Of a DNA stretch of 64,000 nucleotides, positions 8,354 through 17,285 are shown piece by piece. The stretch is taken from the NCBI GenBank assembly GCA_964539975.1, contig CAZIKK010000005.1, forward strand, positions 57,439 through 121,438, given 5' to 3'. The DNA is from 38-11 sp964539975 (GTDB lineage: Bacteria > Bacillota > Clostridia > Tissierellales > Dethiosulfatibacteraceae). The position numbers were made by a program, and so were the translations under genes. Under the pieces are notes generated by a model, which had not been told where the DNA came from, did not search any database, and was given only the letters and a program-made list of their open reading frames with translations. Each line of letters opens with the position of its first letter. Positions within the stretch are counted from its first letter, which is position 1.

Positions 8354-10028
8354 ATCCGTTGAGTAATAATTCATTGATGGGTCTTCCTGGCGGTACAATT
8401 GGATAAACTGAAGCATCTTCCGAAATGATGCATTCGATAAACACCGCCTTTTTTGAGTCTTTTGTCTCTTCCAAAGCTTGTCTTAAATCCGACATGGTTT
8501 CGCATCGCTTGTAAAGAATTCCAAATGACTCGATAAACATCTTCATGTTCACATCATCATAGGTAGTAGTTTCAGAGTATCTCGCGCCGCTGAACATTCT
8601 TTGCCACTGCCTCACCATTCCAAGGGAATGGTTGTTCATCTGTACAATCCTGATGGGAAGTTGGTATCGGCTGATCGTTATCAGTTCATTGTTGTTCATT
8701 CTGAAGCTTGCATCTCCGGTGATCAGTACCACCTGCTTTTCAGGATTCCCAACTTGAGCTCCAATAGCGGCTCCCAATCCATACCCCATGGTTCCCAACC
8801 CACCTGAGGTGCAAAATTCGGTAGATTTCTTAAACTTCCAATACTGTCCCGTCCACATCTGATGCTGCCCAACATCTGTTGCTACAATGGTGTTATCGGA
8901 ATAGTAAGCATTGGTCATCTCCAAAATTTTTTGGGGCACAAAAGCATTATCATCTATCTCTACATCGTCTTTGAATCCTTCTATTTCATCCAGCCATTCC
9001 GGTCGCTTTGTTTCATAGATCTTGGAAAGCAATCTTTCAAGAATATCCTTCATATTCCCTGCCAAAGGGATACAATCGTACGTATTTTTGTCTATTTCAG
9101 TATGATCAATATCTATATGGATGATCTTGGCACCTCTCGCAAATTCATCAGGTTTTCCAATCACACGATCACTGAATCTAGCCCCTATAGCAATCAGCAA
9201 ATCACACTTGGTCACCGCCATATTGGTATAGACTTGTCCATGCATACCTACCAATCCCAATGATAAAGGATGATCCCTCGGAATCGTCCCAAATCCCATA
9301 AAAGAATTTGCTGTTGGTATTTCTGCCTTTTCCGCCAAAGCCACCAACAGCTGATCATTGTGAGAAATCCTAACGCCACCTCCAGCATAGATGACTGGTT
9401 TTTTTGACTGATTAATCAATTTTGCTGCTGCTTCAATAGACGTTTCATCCGCATATTCCAACCTGTCTACATATACAGGTTTATCGGTGGGTTCATAAGC
9501 ATATTCTGTGAGAAACACGTCTTTTGGCACATCCACCAAAACTGGTCCCGGTCGTCCTGCCAGCGCCACATCGATCGCTTCTCTAATCGTTCTAGCCAAG
9601 TCCTTGATGTCTCTGACAAGATAATTGTGTTTGGTGACCGATAACGTGATCCCGGTAATGTCCACTTCTTGAAAAGAATCCTTCCCAATCAACATATTTG
9701 GGACCTGTCCAGTGATAATCAGAAGTGGCACAGAGTCCATATACGCTGTCGCAATTCCAGTAATGGTATTGGTGGCTCCCGGTCCTGATGTGGCAACGGC
9801 CACCCCAATCTTTCCTGTCGTTCTCGCGTAAGCATCTGCCGCATGAACCATGTGCTGTTCATGAGCCGTTCTGACATGATTGAACACATCCAGTTCATCA
9901 TACAAGGCATCATAAAAAGGAATAACCGCTCCCCCAGGATAGCCAAATATCGTATCGACTCCCTTTTCCTGCAAACATTTTAATATGATTTGTGATCCTG
10001 ACAGTTTCAACCTAGCGTCTCCTTTCAT
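8352..10028 (-). CDS. ilvB: Acetolactate synthase large subunit
   Basis: Catalyses the first common step of valine/leucine/isoleucine synthesis: pyruvate to 2-acetolactate (or acetohydroxybutyrate with 2-oxobutyrate), using thiamine diphosphate and FAD. The 558-residue protein shows GYPGGAVIPFYDAL, the catalytic glutamate region AHEQHMVHAADAYAR, and the ThDP motif GDASFRMNNNEL near residue 440. Length is normal. I prefer the ATG at 10028, which has AGGGGTG eight bases upstream, over an in-frame GTG at 10037. It is the last gene of the T-box-controlled ilvN-ilvC-ilvD-ilvB operon and ends at a terminator. Confidence 0.96.
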   Translation of the reverse strand: MKGDARLKLSGSQIILKCLQEKGVDTIFGYPGGAVIPFYDALYDELDVFNHVRTAHEQHMVHAADAYARTTGKIGVAVATSGPGATNTITGIATAYMDSVPLLIITGQVPNMLIGKDSFQEVDITGITLSVTKHNYLVRDIKDLARTIREAIDVALAGRPGPVLVDVPKDVFLTEYAYEPTDKPVYVDRLEYADETSIEAAAKLINQSKKPVIYAGGGVRISHNDQLLVALAEKAEIPTANSFMGFGTIPRDHPLSLGLVGMHGQVYTNMAVTKCDLLIAIGARFSDRVIGKPDEFARGAKIIHIDIDHTEIDKNTYDCIPLAGNMKDILERLLSKIYETKRPEWLDEIEGFKDDVEIDDNAFVPQKILEMTNAYYSDNTIVATDVGQHQMWTGQYWKFKKSTEFCTSGGLGTMGYGLGAAIGAQVGNPEKQVVLITGDASFRMNNNELITISRYQLPIRIVQMNNHSLGMVRQWQRMFSGARYSETTTYDDVNMKMFIESFGILYKRCETMSDLRQALEETKDSKKAVFIECIISEDASVYPIVPPGRPINELLLNG

Positions 10029-10064
10029 TTCAATCACCCCTTATACCTCTCATTCCAAATGACC

Positions 10065-11717
10065 TTACTTGCAAATGGCTCCTGTGGATGCTGAGGTGAC
10101 ACTTTTTGCATATTTCCCAAGGTAACCTTTATAGGTTGTCTTTTTAATGGGCATGGTTTTTTTGCGTTCTGCTATTTCTTCATCTGAAACATCTAAATCC
10201 AAGACCCCTTCGATAATATTAATGCGAATGGTGTCTCCATCCTTCACAAAGGCAATGGGGCCACCTTCGCTGGCTTCAGGAGATACATGGCCAATAGCCG
10301 CACCTCTTGTGCCACCAGAAAATCGTCCATCCGTAATCAAAGACACTTCCTTGTCCAACCCCATCCCTGCCAAAGCAGAAGTAGGTGTCAGCATTTCTCG
10401 CATCCCAGGACCTCCCTTTGGTCCTTCATAACGGATTACCACGCAATCACCCGGTTTGATTTCATGATTCAGTATGGCGTCTACTGCCCTTTCCTCTGAC
10501 TCGTAAACTTTAGCCGTAGCCGTGACATCCATCATTTCATCTGCAACAGCAGCTTTCTTGACGACAGCCCCATCAGGTGCCAAGGATCCGAACAAGATTT
10601 GGATCCCTCCTGTTTCAGAATAAGGGTTTTCCACAGTGGCAATGATTTTGTTTTCTTTTCTTGTTACCTTATCTATTTTTTCTCCAACATAACCTGAAAC
10701 CGTAAGTACAGACTTATCAATCAATCCTTTCTTATCCAGTTCTTTCATCACTGCGGTGATACCACCAACCCCATCCAGCTCTTCAATATGATAAGGCCCA
10801 GCAGGACTCAATTTGCATAAATTTGGTGTTTTTTTGCTAATCTCATTAATGATTTTCAAGTCAATTCCTACTTCCGCCTCATTAGCGATGGCCGTCAAGT
10901 GCAACACAGTATTGGTGGAACACCCTAGAGCCATATCAACAGCTAAGGCATTGTAAAAGGCTTCCTTAGTCAATATATCTCTTGGTCGAATGTTCTTTCT
11001 TACCAACTCCATGATCATCATTCCTGACAACTTTGCCAAGCGCTTTCTTTCAGAATAGACTGCTGGTATGGTTCCATTCCCAGGTAATGCCAACCCTAAA
11101 GCTTCTGTCATACAGTTCATTGAATTGGCAGTAAACATGCCAGAACATGAGCCACAAGTGGGACATGCCTGATTTTCGAGCATTTCCAATTCGTCATATG
11201 TCATCTTTTCTGCAGTCACAGCACCCACTGCCTCAAAAACTGTGATCAAATCCACGTCTGTTCCCTTGAAACGACCAGACAGCATAGGCCCACCACTAGC
11301 GATAATCGTCGGTACATTGATCCGAGCAGCTGCCATCAGAGCGGCAGGAACCGTCTTGTCACAATTTGGAATGATCACCAATCCATCCAAACCATGCGCT
11401 ATGGTCATGGTTTCTATGCTATCCGTAATCAGTTCACGACTTGCCAGAGAATATTTCATCCCTTCGTGATTCATAGCAATACCATCACAGACACCTATTC
11501 CTGGGAATTCAAGCGGGGTACCTCCAGCCATCAAAACCCCGCGTTTCACTGCTTCTGCTATATCTTTAAGCCCCACATGTCCTGGCACAATCTCGTTGAA
11601 CATATTGACCACACCTATAAACGGTTTCTCTATTTCCTGGTTGGTCAATCCCGATGCCTTCAACAGGGATCTATGAGGTGCTTTTGCCAAGCCTTCTTTT
11701 ACTAAATTACTTCCCAC
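10065..11717 (-). CDS. ilvD: Dihydroxy-acid dehydratase
   Basis: Fe-S enzyme converting 2,3-dihydroxy-isovalerate and -3-methylvalerate to the 2-oxo acids in valine and isoleucine synthesis. The 550-residue protein has the iron-sulfur and metal signatures NCDKTVPAALM and CPTCGSCSGMFTANSMN, and the C-terminal ITDGRFSGGTRG motif. The start is GTG at 11717, placed by a TAGGAGG site four bases upstream; it lies 10 bases after ilvC ends. It belongs to the Ile T-box operon, between ilvC and ilvB. Confidence 0.97.
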   Translation of the reverse strand: MGSNLVKEGLAKAPHRSLLKASGLTNQEIEKPFIGVVNMFNEIVPGHVGLKDIAEAVKRGVLMAGGTPLEFPGIGVCDGIAMNHEGMKYSLASRELITDSIETMTIAHGLDGLVIIPNCDKTVPAALMAAARINVPTIIASGGPMLSGRFKGTDVDLITVFEAVGAVTAEKMTYDELEMLENQACPTCGSCSGMFTANSMNCMTEALGLALPGNGTIPAVYSERKRLAKLSGMMIMELVRKNIRPRDILTKEAFYNALAVDMALGCSTNTVLHLTAIANEAEVGIDLKIINEISKKTPNLCKLSPAGPYHIEELDGVGGITAVMKELDKKGLIDKSVLTVSGYVGEKIDKVTRKENKIIATVENPYSETGGIQILFGSLAPDGAVVKKAAVADEMMDVTATAKVYESEERAVDAILNHEIKPGDCVVIRYEGPKGGPGMREMLTPTSALAGMGLDKEVSLITDGRFSGGTRGAAIGHVSPEASEGGPIAFVKDGDTIRINIIEGVLDLDVSDEEIAERKKTMPIKKTTYKGYLGKYAKSVTSASTGAICK

Positions 11718-11727
11718 ACTTTGCCTC

Positions 11728-12717
11728 CTAGTCGATCCAATTCATCATCTTTCTTAGCTTTGAACCTGTCTTTTCAATCAAATGCTCACTTTCAGAACGC
11801 TTCACGGCATTGTACATAGCTCTTCCTGTTTGGTTCTCAAGGATCCATTTCTGAGCGAATTGGCCTGTTTGTATTTCGGATAAAATCTTCTTCATCTCTT
11901 TTCTAGTCTCTTCGTTGACGATGCGCTTTCCTGTAACATAATCCCCATATTCTGCTGTATCGCTGACGCTGTATCGCATTCTGTCCATACCGCCTTCATA
12001 TAGCAAATCCACGATCAATTTCATTTCATGTAAACATTCAAAATATGCGATTTCTGGTTGATATCCCGCTTCTACAAGTGTATCAAACCCTGCTTTGATC
12101 AATTCTGTCACCCCGCCACATAGCACCGCTTGCTCTCCAAAAAGATCCGTTTCCGTTTCTTCTTTAAAGGTTGTTTCGATAACGCCTGCTCTTGTACCTC
12201 CAACCGCTTTTGCATAAGCCAATGCCACTTCTTTCGCTTTGCCTGTGTAATCTTGCTCTAAAGCGAACAAACAAGGTACTCCTGCGCCTTTAACAAATTC
12301 TCTTCTCACCAAGTGTCCTGGCCCTTTTGGTGCCACCATGAACACATCCACGTTTTTCGGTGGAACAATTTGACTGAAAACAATGTTGAATCCATGTGCA
12401 AAAGCCAAAGCATTGCCTTCTTCCAAGTTAGGCTCCACATATTTGGTATAGATTTCCTTTTGTTTTTCGTCTGGAATTAGCATCATTACCACATCAGCTG
12501 CTTTTGCAGCCTCTTCAACCGTAGCTACTTTTAGACCTTCTTTTTCTGCTTTCTCCCAAGACCGACTGCCTTCATATAAACCCACCACTACATCTACGCC
12601 ATTTTCTTTCATATTCAAAGCATGGGCATGTCCTTGGCTACCATATCCAACAACCGCAACCTTCTTTCCTTTTAACACATTCAAATCTGCATCTTCATTG
12701 TAATACATTCTACTCAT
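11728..12717 (-). CDS. ilvC: Ketol-acid reductoisomerase
   Basis: Converts acetolactate or acetohydroxybutyrate to the dihydroxy acid with NAD(P)H and Mg2+. The 329-residue class I enzyme has the nucleotide-binding motif VVGYGSQGHAHALNMK (about residues 22-37), the APKGPGHLVRREF motif and the C-terminal metal-binding CLHEMKLIVDLLYEGG. An AGGAGG site lies just before the ATG at 12717. It follows the small ACT-domain gene by 98 bases and precedes ilvD by 10. Cofactor preference cannot be read with confidence. Confidence 0.97.
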   Translation of the reverse strand: MSRMYYNEDADLNVLKGKKVAVVGYGSQGHAHALNMKENGVDVVVGLYEGSRSWEKAEKEGLKVATVEEAAKAADVVMMLIPDEKQKEIYTKYVEPNLEEGNALAFAHGFNIVFSQIVPPKNVDVFMVAPKGPGHLVRREFVKGAGVPCLFALEQDYTGKAKEVALAYAKAVGGTRAGVIETTFKEETETDLFGEQAVLCGGVTELIKAGFDTLVEAGYQPEIAYFECLHEMKLIVDLLYEGGMDRMRYSVSDTAEYGDYVTGKRIVNEETRKEMKKILSEIQTGQFAQKWILENQTGRAMYNAVKRSESEHLIEKTGSKLRKMMNWID

Positions 12718-12815
12718 TATACTTCCTCCTAAAATAATTGTACTTGATTTTGCGCATATTGCACTTTGTATACATTATATCTTGCAACCTTTATTCCGTC
12801 AACACTCATTTCTTT

Positions 12816-13046
12816 TTAACTGACTTCTGTCACATCGAATACATCCACCAATCTCTTCACATGTTGAACCGCTCGATCAAATCCAGGTGTCTTTAAATCA
12901 TCGACTGACAATGTTAGTTCTACCACCCCATCTACTTCTTTCATTGTTAATTCAGTAACTTTGAAATTCTTTCTTCTCAAGGTTGTCAGAACCCGAATTA
13001 CCGAATCCATGCCACTGACCACTTTTAAGCTTACTTTTCTACTCAT
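12816..13046 (-). CDS. ilvN: ACT-domain acetolactate synthase small subunit-like protein
   Basis: A 76-residue single ACT-domain protein (KVVSGMDSVIRVLTTLRRKNFKVTELTMKEV) of the short IlvM/IlvN type. Such subunits bind the acetolactate synthase large subunit and mediate feedback by branched-chain amino acids. It lacks the C-terminal domain of the longer (about 160 aa) IlvN. I chose ATG at 13046; the in-frame TTG further out lies in the GGGAGGAG ribosome binding region. It is the first gene after the minus-strand T-box leader. Its partner IlvB is three genes downstream. The subunit role is inferred from size and context. Confidence 0.85.
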   Translation of the reverse strand: MSRKVSLKVVSGMDSVIRVLTTLRRKNFKVTELTMKEVDGVVELTLSVDDLKTPGFDRAVQHVKRLVDVFDVTEVS

Positions 13047-13078
13047 GTTCCTTTCTCCTCCCAAATTTCATTGCTTGT

Positions 13079-13371
13079 ATAAAAAAACCTCTCATCTCTA
13101 CACACATGACAAATTCATGTGTACAGGGACGAAAGGTCTTTCGCGGTACCACCCTATTTGCGGTTATCAACCGCCTCTCATCAAGTCATAGGATAAACCC
13201 ATTAACTCTATCCCAATAACGCGGGCTACGTTCTCATCTACTTGCCATGCTTTCGATTCGACAGCTCAAGAGGGATCATCTAACATCCTCGCTTCACCGA
13301 TTTTCACCACCCATCGGCTCTCTGTATCTGCTTTGCGGACATTTTTCTCTCTATCACGGCTTTTCTGCTTG
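13079..13371 (-). promoter_or_regulatory. T-box leader (isoleucine) of the ilvNCDB operon
   Basis: tRNA-sensing leader on the minus strand. The invariant antiterminator T-box AGGGTGGTACCGCG lies at 13142-13155. Upstream is the Stem I signature AGAGAG followed by GGTGGTGAAAATCGG, then the specifier region where ATC (13274-13276) is followed by CCTCTTGAGCTG. A terminator hairpin with T-run is at about 13080-13135. By alignment to the plus-strand leader, ATC gives an isoleucine specifier; this is inference, since CTC and CTT leucine triplets are adjacent. Transcription should read through into ilvN when tRNA-Ile is uncharged. Confidence 0.93.
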
Positions 13372-13377
13372 TGTAGA

Positions 13378-13406
13378 ATTATACCCATTGCTTTTCCAAT
13401 TGTCAA
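13378..13406 (-). promoter_or_regulatory. Promoter of ilvNCDB
   Basis: On the minus strand, consensus TTGACA (13401-13406) and TATAAT (13378-13383) are 17 bases apart, placed immediately before the T-box leader. Confidence 0.85.
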
Positions 13407-13426
13407 TGATTTTATAAAAGTTATCC

Positions 13427-13455
13427 TTGACAAAATAAAATCTCCCCTTTAGAAT
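13427..13455 (+). promoter_or_regulatory. Promoter of ilvA
   Basis: TTGACA (13427-13432) and TAGAAT (13450-13455) with a 17-base spacer, directly upstream of the plus-strand T-box. Its -35 is only 20 bases from the divergent ilvNCDB -35. Confidence 0.82.
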
Positions 13456-13459
13456 ATGT

Positions 13460-13707
13460 ACAAGTTTATTCCATTCCTTTGACAGAGACAGGTGCAATGA
13501 ACCTTTGCTTTTAGAGAGCCGGTGTTGGTGAAATCCGGCAGCAATGACATGGCACATATCACTCTTGAGGAGAACTTCTGAATTTAGTAAGATTTTCCGG
13601 CTGATCTCGTTACTGATCATGGTTTGCAAGAACCTAACAAGGGGCTCTTCGGAGCAATTAGAGTGGTACCGCGGATTTTCCGTCTCTTTCAAGAGGCGGT
13701 TTTTTAT
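13460..13707 (+). promoter_or_regulatory. T-box leader (isoleucine) of ilvA
   Basis: Second T-box leader, on plus. Stem I signature AGAGAGCCGG with TTGGTGAAATCCGG begins near 13512; the specifier ATC (13558-13560) is followed by ACTCTTGAGG; the T-box AGAGTGGTACCGCGG is at 13660-13674; a GC hairpin and T-run close the terminator at about 13679-13706. The matching position of ATC before an xCTCTTGAG tail in both leaders supports isoleucine sensing. Confidence 0.93.
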
Positions 13708-13723
13708 ATTTAGGAGGTATAAA

Positions 13724-14965
13724 ATGAGTTTATCTGAGTCAACAGACAACACTTTCAATCCAGAAACTATATTGGCAGATATCCAAAAAGCCAGCAAGAA
13801 CTTATCTAAAATCATCAACAAGACCGAGCTGATTTACAGTGATTTTTTCAGCAAGGAATGCCGAAACAAAGTTTATCTTAAACCAGAAAATCTACAATTC
13901 ACTGGTTCCTTCAAAATTCGGGGAGCTTACAACAAAATCGTCAACTTGCCTGAATCCGTCAAAAAGAATGGCATCGTGGCATCTTCAGCAGGCAATCATG
14001 CGCAAGGCGTTGCTTACTCGGCCAAATCTTTAGGCATTTCATCAAAGATTGTTATGCCCGTGGTGACACCTCTCATAAAAATCGAAGCCACCAAAAAGCA
14101 CGGATCTGAAGTCATCATTCACGGGGATATTTATGATGATGCTTACAACAAAGCACTAGAAATCGCAAAAGAAGAAGGTCGAGAATTCATTCATCCTTTC
14201 AATGACTATGATGTCATTTGTGGACAAGGTACCATTGGATACGAAATCATCGAAGAATTGAAAGACGTCGATGAAATATTGGTTCCTATTGGTGGCGGGG
14301 GTCTGATCGCTGGGATTGCCATGGCAGTAAAATCAATCAATCCCAACATTCGGGTCATCGGAGTGGAGCCTGAAGGCGCTATGACCATGAAGAACTCTCT
14401 GGATCAAGACCATGTCTGCGAACTCACTCAAATTCGAACCTCTGCAGAGGGGGTGGCCGTCAAAAAGCCTGGAGATCTGAATTTTGAAATTGCCAAATGC
14501 TTTGTCGATGGCATTATCACTGTTTCTGAACAAGAAATCATGGAAGCTCTTCTTATGCTCATCGAAAAGCACAAACTAATTGCAGAAACAGCTGGCGTAT
14601 TAACATTAGCAGCTCTAAAAAAATTGACTGTAACCAACAAAAACATTGTGAGCGTCATCAGTGGCGGCAACATCGATGTGGTCACCATCTCGTCCATGAT
14701 CAACAAAGGTTTGATCTCAAGAGGTCGTATCTTTTGTTTCACTGTTGATTTGCCAGATGTACCTGGTCAATTGCTCAAGATTTCACAGATTTTGGCAGAT
14801 TTGAAAGCCAATGTCATCAAGTTGGATCACAATCAGTTCAAAGCTATGGATCGTTACGAAAACGTCCAATTAGAAGTTACTGCTGAAACCAACGGACACC
14901 AACACATTGCAGAAATCATTACCACCCTTCATCAAAACGGCTTTCACATTAACCGAGTCTATTAA
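13724..14965 (+). CDS. ilvA: Threonine ammonia-lyase
   Basis: PLP enzyme that deaminates threonine to 2-oxobutyrate, the isoleucine precursor. The 413-residue protein has the PLP lysine in FTGSFKIRGAYNK, ASSAGNHAQGVAYSAK, the glycine loop PIGGGGLIAG and a C-terminal ACT-like domain from about residue 330 (FTVDLPDVPGQLLKI). The start at 13724 has TAGGAGG upstream; the frame runs further back through the T-box but is not coding there. The Ile T-box argues for a biosynthetic role. The short single-ACT form resembles enzymes also used in threonine fermentation, so a dual role is possible. Its enamine product would suit the RidA at 33053. Confidence 0.93.
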   Translation: MSLSESTDNTFNPETILADIQKASKNLSKIINKTELIYSDFFSKECRNKVYLKPENLQFTGSFKIRGAYNKIVNLPESVKKNGIVASSAGNHAQGVAYSAKSLGISSKIVMPVVTPLIKIEATKKHGSEVIIHGDIYDDAYNKALEIAKEEGREFIHPFNDYDVICGQGTIGYEIIEELKDVDEILVPIGGGGLIAGIAMAVKSINPNIRVIGVEPEGAMTMKNSLDQDHVCELTQIRTSAEGVAVKKPGDLNFEIAKCFVDGIITVSEQEIMEALLMLIEKHKLIAETAGVLTLAALKKLTVTNKNIVSVISGGNIDVVTISSMINKGLISRGRIFCFTVDLPDVPGQLLKISQILADLKANVIKLDHNQFKAMDRYENVQLEVTAETNGHQHIAEIITTLHQNGFHINRVY

Positions 14966-14983
14966 TATTAGTGCCCTTAAAGA

Positions 14984-15015
14984 AACCCCCCTCGGATAGT
15001 TATCCGAGGGGGGTT
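14984..15015. terminator. Bidirectional terminator between ilvA and csp
   Basis: Perfect 15-bp inverted repeat AACCCCCCTCGGATA / TATCCGAGGGGGGTT around a 2-base centre. The T-rich tail is better on the minus strand (for the cold-shock gene), but it can serve both convergent genes. Confidence 0.85.
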
Positions 15016-15030
15016 GATTTAGATTTAATT

Positions 15031-15231
15031 TTATAGAGGTCTTACGTCTTCTGCTTGAGGACCTTTTGCTCCCTCAACCACGTTGAACTCAACTTGCTCG
15101 CCTTCTTCTAAAGTTTTGAAGTTTGGCTTGTCGATTTTTGAATAATGCACGAACACATCATTGCCTTCTTCGCTTGTGATAAAACCAAAACCTTTTTGTG
15201 AATCAAACCATTTTACTGTTCCTTTAGTCAT
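15031..15231 (-). CDS. Cold-shock protein (CspA family)
   Basis: A 66-residue single cold-shock domain with the RNA-binding motifs KGFGFI (RNP1) and DVFVHY (RNP2). It is a nucleic-acid chaperone that keeps mRNA single-stranded in the cytoplasm. Full length for the family. The start at 15231 has AGGAAA upstream. The roughly 200 bases before it (15232-15435) hold no gene and are AT-rich, consistent with the long untranslated leader usual for csp mRNAs; I cannot tell whether it is cold-inducible. It converges on ilvA at a shared terminator. Confidence 0.96.
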   Translation of the reverse strand: MTKGTVKWFDSQKGFGFITSEEGNDVFVHYSKIDKPNFKTLEEGEQVEFNVVEGAKGPQAEDVRPL

Positions 15232-15435
15232 TTAAATGTTTCCTCCGAAAAATTATTCCTTTAACCAATGCTCTTCGTACTGCGAAAAAACCTGTTCTGC
15301 ATAATTCATGAACCAAACTTTTCTTAAATACAAATCATATTATTTAAAGGTACCGCTTACATTATAAACAAAAAACCGTTAAATCGCAACCCTTTTTGGA
15401 TAATTGGGCTGTTTTTTTGAATCTGCATTTTTTTA

Positions 15436-15464
15436 TTGACAGGCTCTTTGGCTTTTGTTATGAT
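15436..15464 (+). promoter_or_regulatory. Promoter of tRNA-Val
   Basis: Consensus TTGACA (15436-15441), 17-base spacer and TATGAT (15459-15464), ending 13 bases before the mature tRNA. Confidence 0.8.
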
Positions 15465-15477
15465 TGTAATACATTAT

Positions 15478-15553
15478 GGGCGTATAGCTCAGCTGGGAGA
15501 GCACCTGCCTTACAAGCAGGGGGTCATAGGTTCGAGCCCTGTTACGCCCACCA
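15478..15553 (+). tRNA. tRNA-Val (anticodon TAC)
   Basis: 76-nt cloverleaf: acceptor GGGCGTA pairs with TACGCCC, D-arm AGCTCAGCTGGGAGAGC, anticodon stem CCTGC/GCAGG with TAC at 15511-15513, T-loop GGTTCGAGCCC, and an encoded CCA end. Confidence 0.97.
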
Positions 15554-15555
15554 AA

Positions 15556-15585
15556 AAACTGTCATTTGAGAATGACAGTTTTTCT
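15556..15585 (+). terminator. Terminator of tRNA-Val
   Basis: Hairpin AACTGTCATT / AATGACAGTT with flanking A and T runs. It can also terminate the convergent MATE gene, whose stop is at 15590. Confidence 0.85.
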
Positions 15586-15589
15586 TTTG

Positions 15590-16987
15590 CTATATTTTAA
15601 TGGTTTTCCATTTGCCTCTCATGAAAATTACCCCAAAAACAATGCCTCTCACAATAAAATCTAGCGCCATGGCTGCCCAAGCACCTACAAGACCATATCC
15701 CAGAGGAACCACCAAAATATACCCGATCCCTACTCGAATGATCCAAGAACTTAAAGCCGTCACCCACAATACTGTTTTCGTATCTCCTGCCCCTCTCAAC
15801 GCTCCAGAAAAAACCATCGTAGCCGCCAAAAATGGCTGAGAAATAGCCACGATTCTTAAGCATTGCACGGCATAATGAATGATCACTTCATCTCGTGTGA
15901 AGATTAGAACAAAGTATCTGGGAAAGAAGAAAAACAGGATGCCAAAAAAACTCATCACTCCAACCGCCATTTTAGCCGCTGTAATTCCTCCCAACATGGC
16001 ATTCTCAGGTTCTTTGCTGCCCAAATATTGCCCTACCAAGGTTGTTGCAGCCAAAGCAAAGCCCCACGCTGGCATAAATGAGAAAGACTCGGAAGTCATG
16101 GAGATCTTGTGAGCGGCAATCATGATCGTCCCCAACTCTGCAATAATCCTAAAAAATGACAACTGGGCAAGGCGCATCAACATTTGTTCTGCCGCTGCCG
16201 GGAATCCTACCTTGAGAATCCTTTTGATCAAATCTTTATCTATTTTTATCTTTTTAGTCAAAGGAATGCGATACTTCCCTTTCTTTCTGAAGATGACATA
16301 AATCATCAAAATAGCAGCAATCCATCTGCTTAGACTCGTAGCAATAGCAGCTCCACTGACTCCCAAGCCCGCTCCATAAATATTGATCGACAAACTCTCG
16401 CCCGCTGCAGATCCACCAAGCTGAATGACTCTAGTGGGGAAAATCAAAAAAAAGTTCCCTAAAATATTCACCACATTGGAAAGCCCGTTGACCAGCATAG
16501 GTGTTTTTGTATCCCCAGCCCCCCTCAAAGCACCGGACATGATCATTGCGACAATCATGCCTGGCAATCCCAATAAAGCAATATAAAGGTATTGTTGAGC
16601 ATATGGCAACACATCCGGCTCCGCTCCCATCCAAACCACAATGTGGTCTGATAGCAAAAGCATCACCATAGTAAATCCAATAGCTGAGAGCATACTCATG
16701 TAGAAAGATTGTTTAATTGTCTCTTGAGCATCCTTATGATTGCCTGCTCCAATAAATCGAGCTACCAAAGCAGTGGTCCCCACGCTGATAGCTGCAAAAA
16801 AAGCCATCATTACCATCATAGGATTATCTGACAAACTCACTGCCGCTATGGCAATGCCGCCTATCGCTCCTACCATTGCTGTGTCAGCCACTCCCAACAT
16901 CGTTTGCATCAGCATTTCCACAATCGCAGGTAAAGCCAATTTCAATGTTGTTTTACGCATTTCACTTCTAGTTTTTATTTCGTTCAT
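15590..16987 (-). CDS. MATE family efflux transporter
   Basis: A 465-residue multidrug/toxin exporter of the MATE family, expected to have twelve membrane helices and to export cationic compounds using an Na+ or H+ gradient. Two homologous halves are visible: each has a GALRGAGDTKT motif (about residues 150 and 385), the hallmark of MatE repeats. I place the start at ATG 16987, with GTGAGG upstream, rather than the GTG at 16999. It stands alone, convergent with tRNA-Val and divergent from the riboswitch-controlled exchanger. Substrate is unknown. Confidence 0.93.
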   Translation of the reverse strand: MNEIKTRSEMRKTTLKLALPAIVEMLMQTMLGVADTAMVGAIGGIAIAAVSLSDNPMMVMMAFFAAISVGTTALVARFIGAGNHKDAQETIKQSFYMSMLSAIGFTMVMLLLSDHIVVWMGAEPDVLPYAQQYLYIALLGLPGMIVAMIMSGALRGAGDTKTPMLVNGLSNVVNILGNFFLIFPTRVIQLGGSAAGESLSINIYGAGLGVSGAAIATSLSRWIAAILMIYVIFRKKGKYRIPLTKKIKIDKDLIKRILKVGFPAAAEQMLMRLAQLSFFRIIAELGTIMIAAHKISMTSESFSFMPAWGFALAATTLVGQYLGSKEPENAMLGGITAAKMAVGVMSFFGILFFFFPRYFVLIFTRDEVIIHYAVQCLRIVAISQPFLAATMVFSGALRGAGDTKTVLWVTALSSWIIRVGIGYILVVPLGYGLVGAWAAMALDFIVRGIVFGVIFMRGKWKTIKI

Positions 16988-17077
16988 GTCAAACCTCACT
17001 TGCCATAGCTTTAAAGCCTGTTCGTTTTATCCTACTGTTACTATTAATTGAAGAATTTCGATTCTTTTTTCAATCTA

Positions 17078-17106
17078 TTGACAGAATCCTACAAAAGTCA
17101 TATACT
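17078..17106 (+). promoter_or_regulatory. Promoter of the riboswitch-exchanger transcript
   Basis: TTGACA (17078-17083), 17-base spacer, TATACT (17101-17106); transcription would start right at the riboswitch. Confidence 0.82.
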
Positions 17107-17110
17107 CAAC

Positions 17111-17245
17111 TTGCAAGAGGGAGTAACCGCCCTGAAAAGGGAGCCAAAATCGTCAATACGGAATGAACTTCCCGGTTTTGGCAGCTAGCTCGCCAGGTGA
17201 GACTCTGCAAATAGTTGTGATGCAACTGTTTGTCAGGGTTTTTTT
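17111..17245 (+). promoter_or_regulatory. yybP-ykoY manganese riboswitch
   Basis: Leader matching the Mn2+-sensing yybP-ykoY family. Visible elements in order are GGGAGTA (17119-17125), AAAATCGTCAATACGGAA, CCCGGTTTTGG and the closing CGCCAGGTGAGACTCTGC (17191-17208), with TTGCAAGAG and CTCTGCAA pairing as the base helix. Downstream, AGTTG/CAACT (about 17212-17230) and a seven-T run at 17241-17247 look like a terminator. Manganese binding is known for the family; ON-switch behaviour here is inference. Confidence 0.87.
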
Positions 17246-17285
17246 GTTTCCATAATCATTCTATCACGTTGAAAGGATTTTTGTA

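Noticed and set aside
8862..9263. 133-codon plus-strand frame inside ilvB
   Set aside because: Antisense to conserved acetolactate synthase sequence; no start site or domain.
13354..13821. Minus-strand open frame of 155 codons across the ilvA leader
   Set aside because: It runs through a T-box riboswitch and the start of ilvA, and its sequence is explained by those elements.
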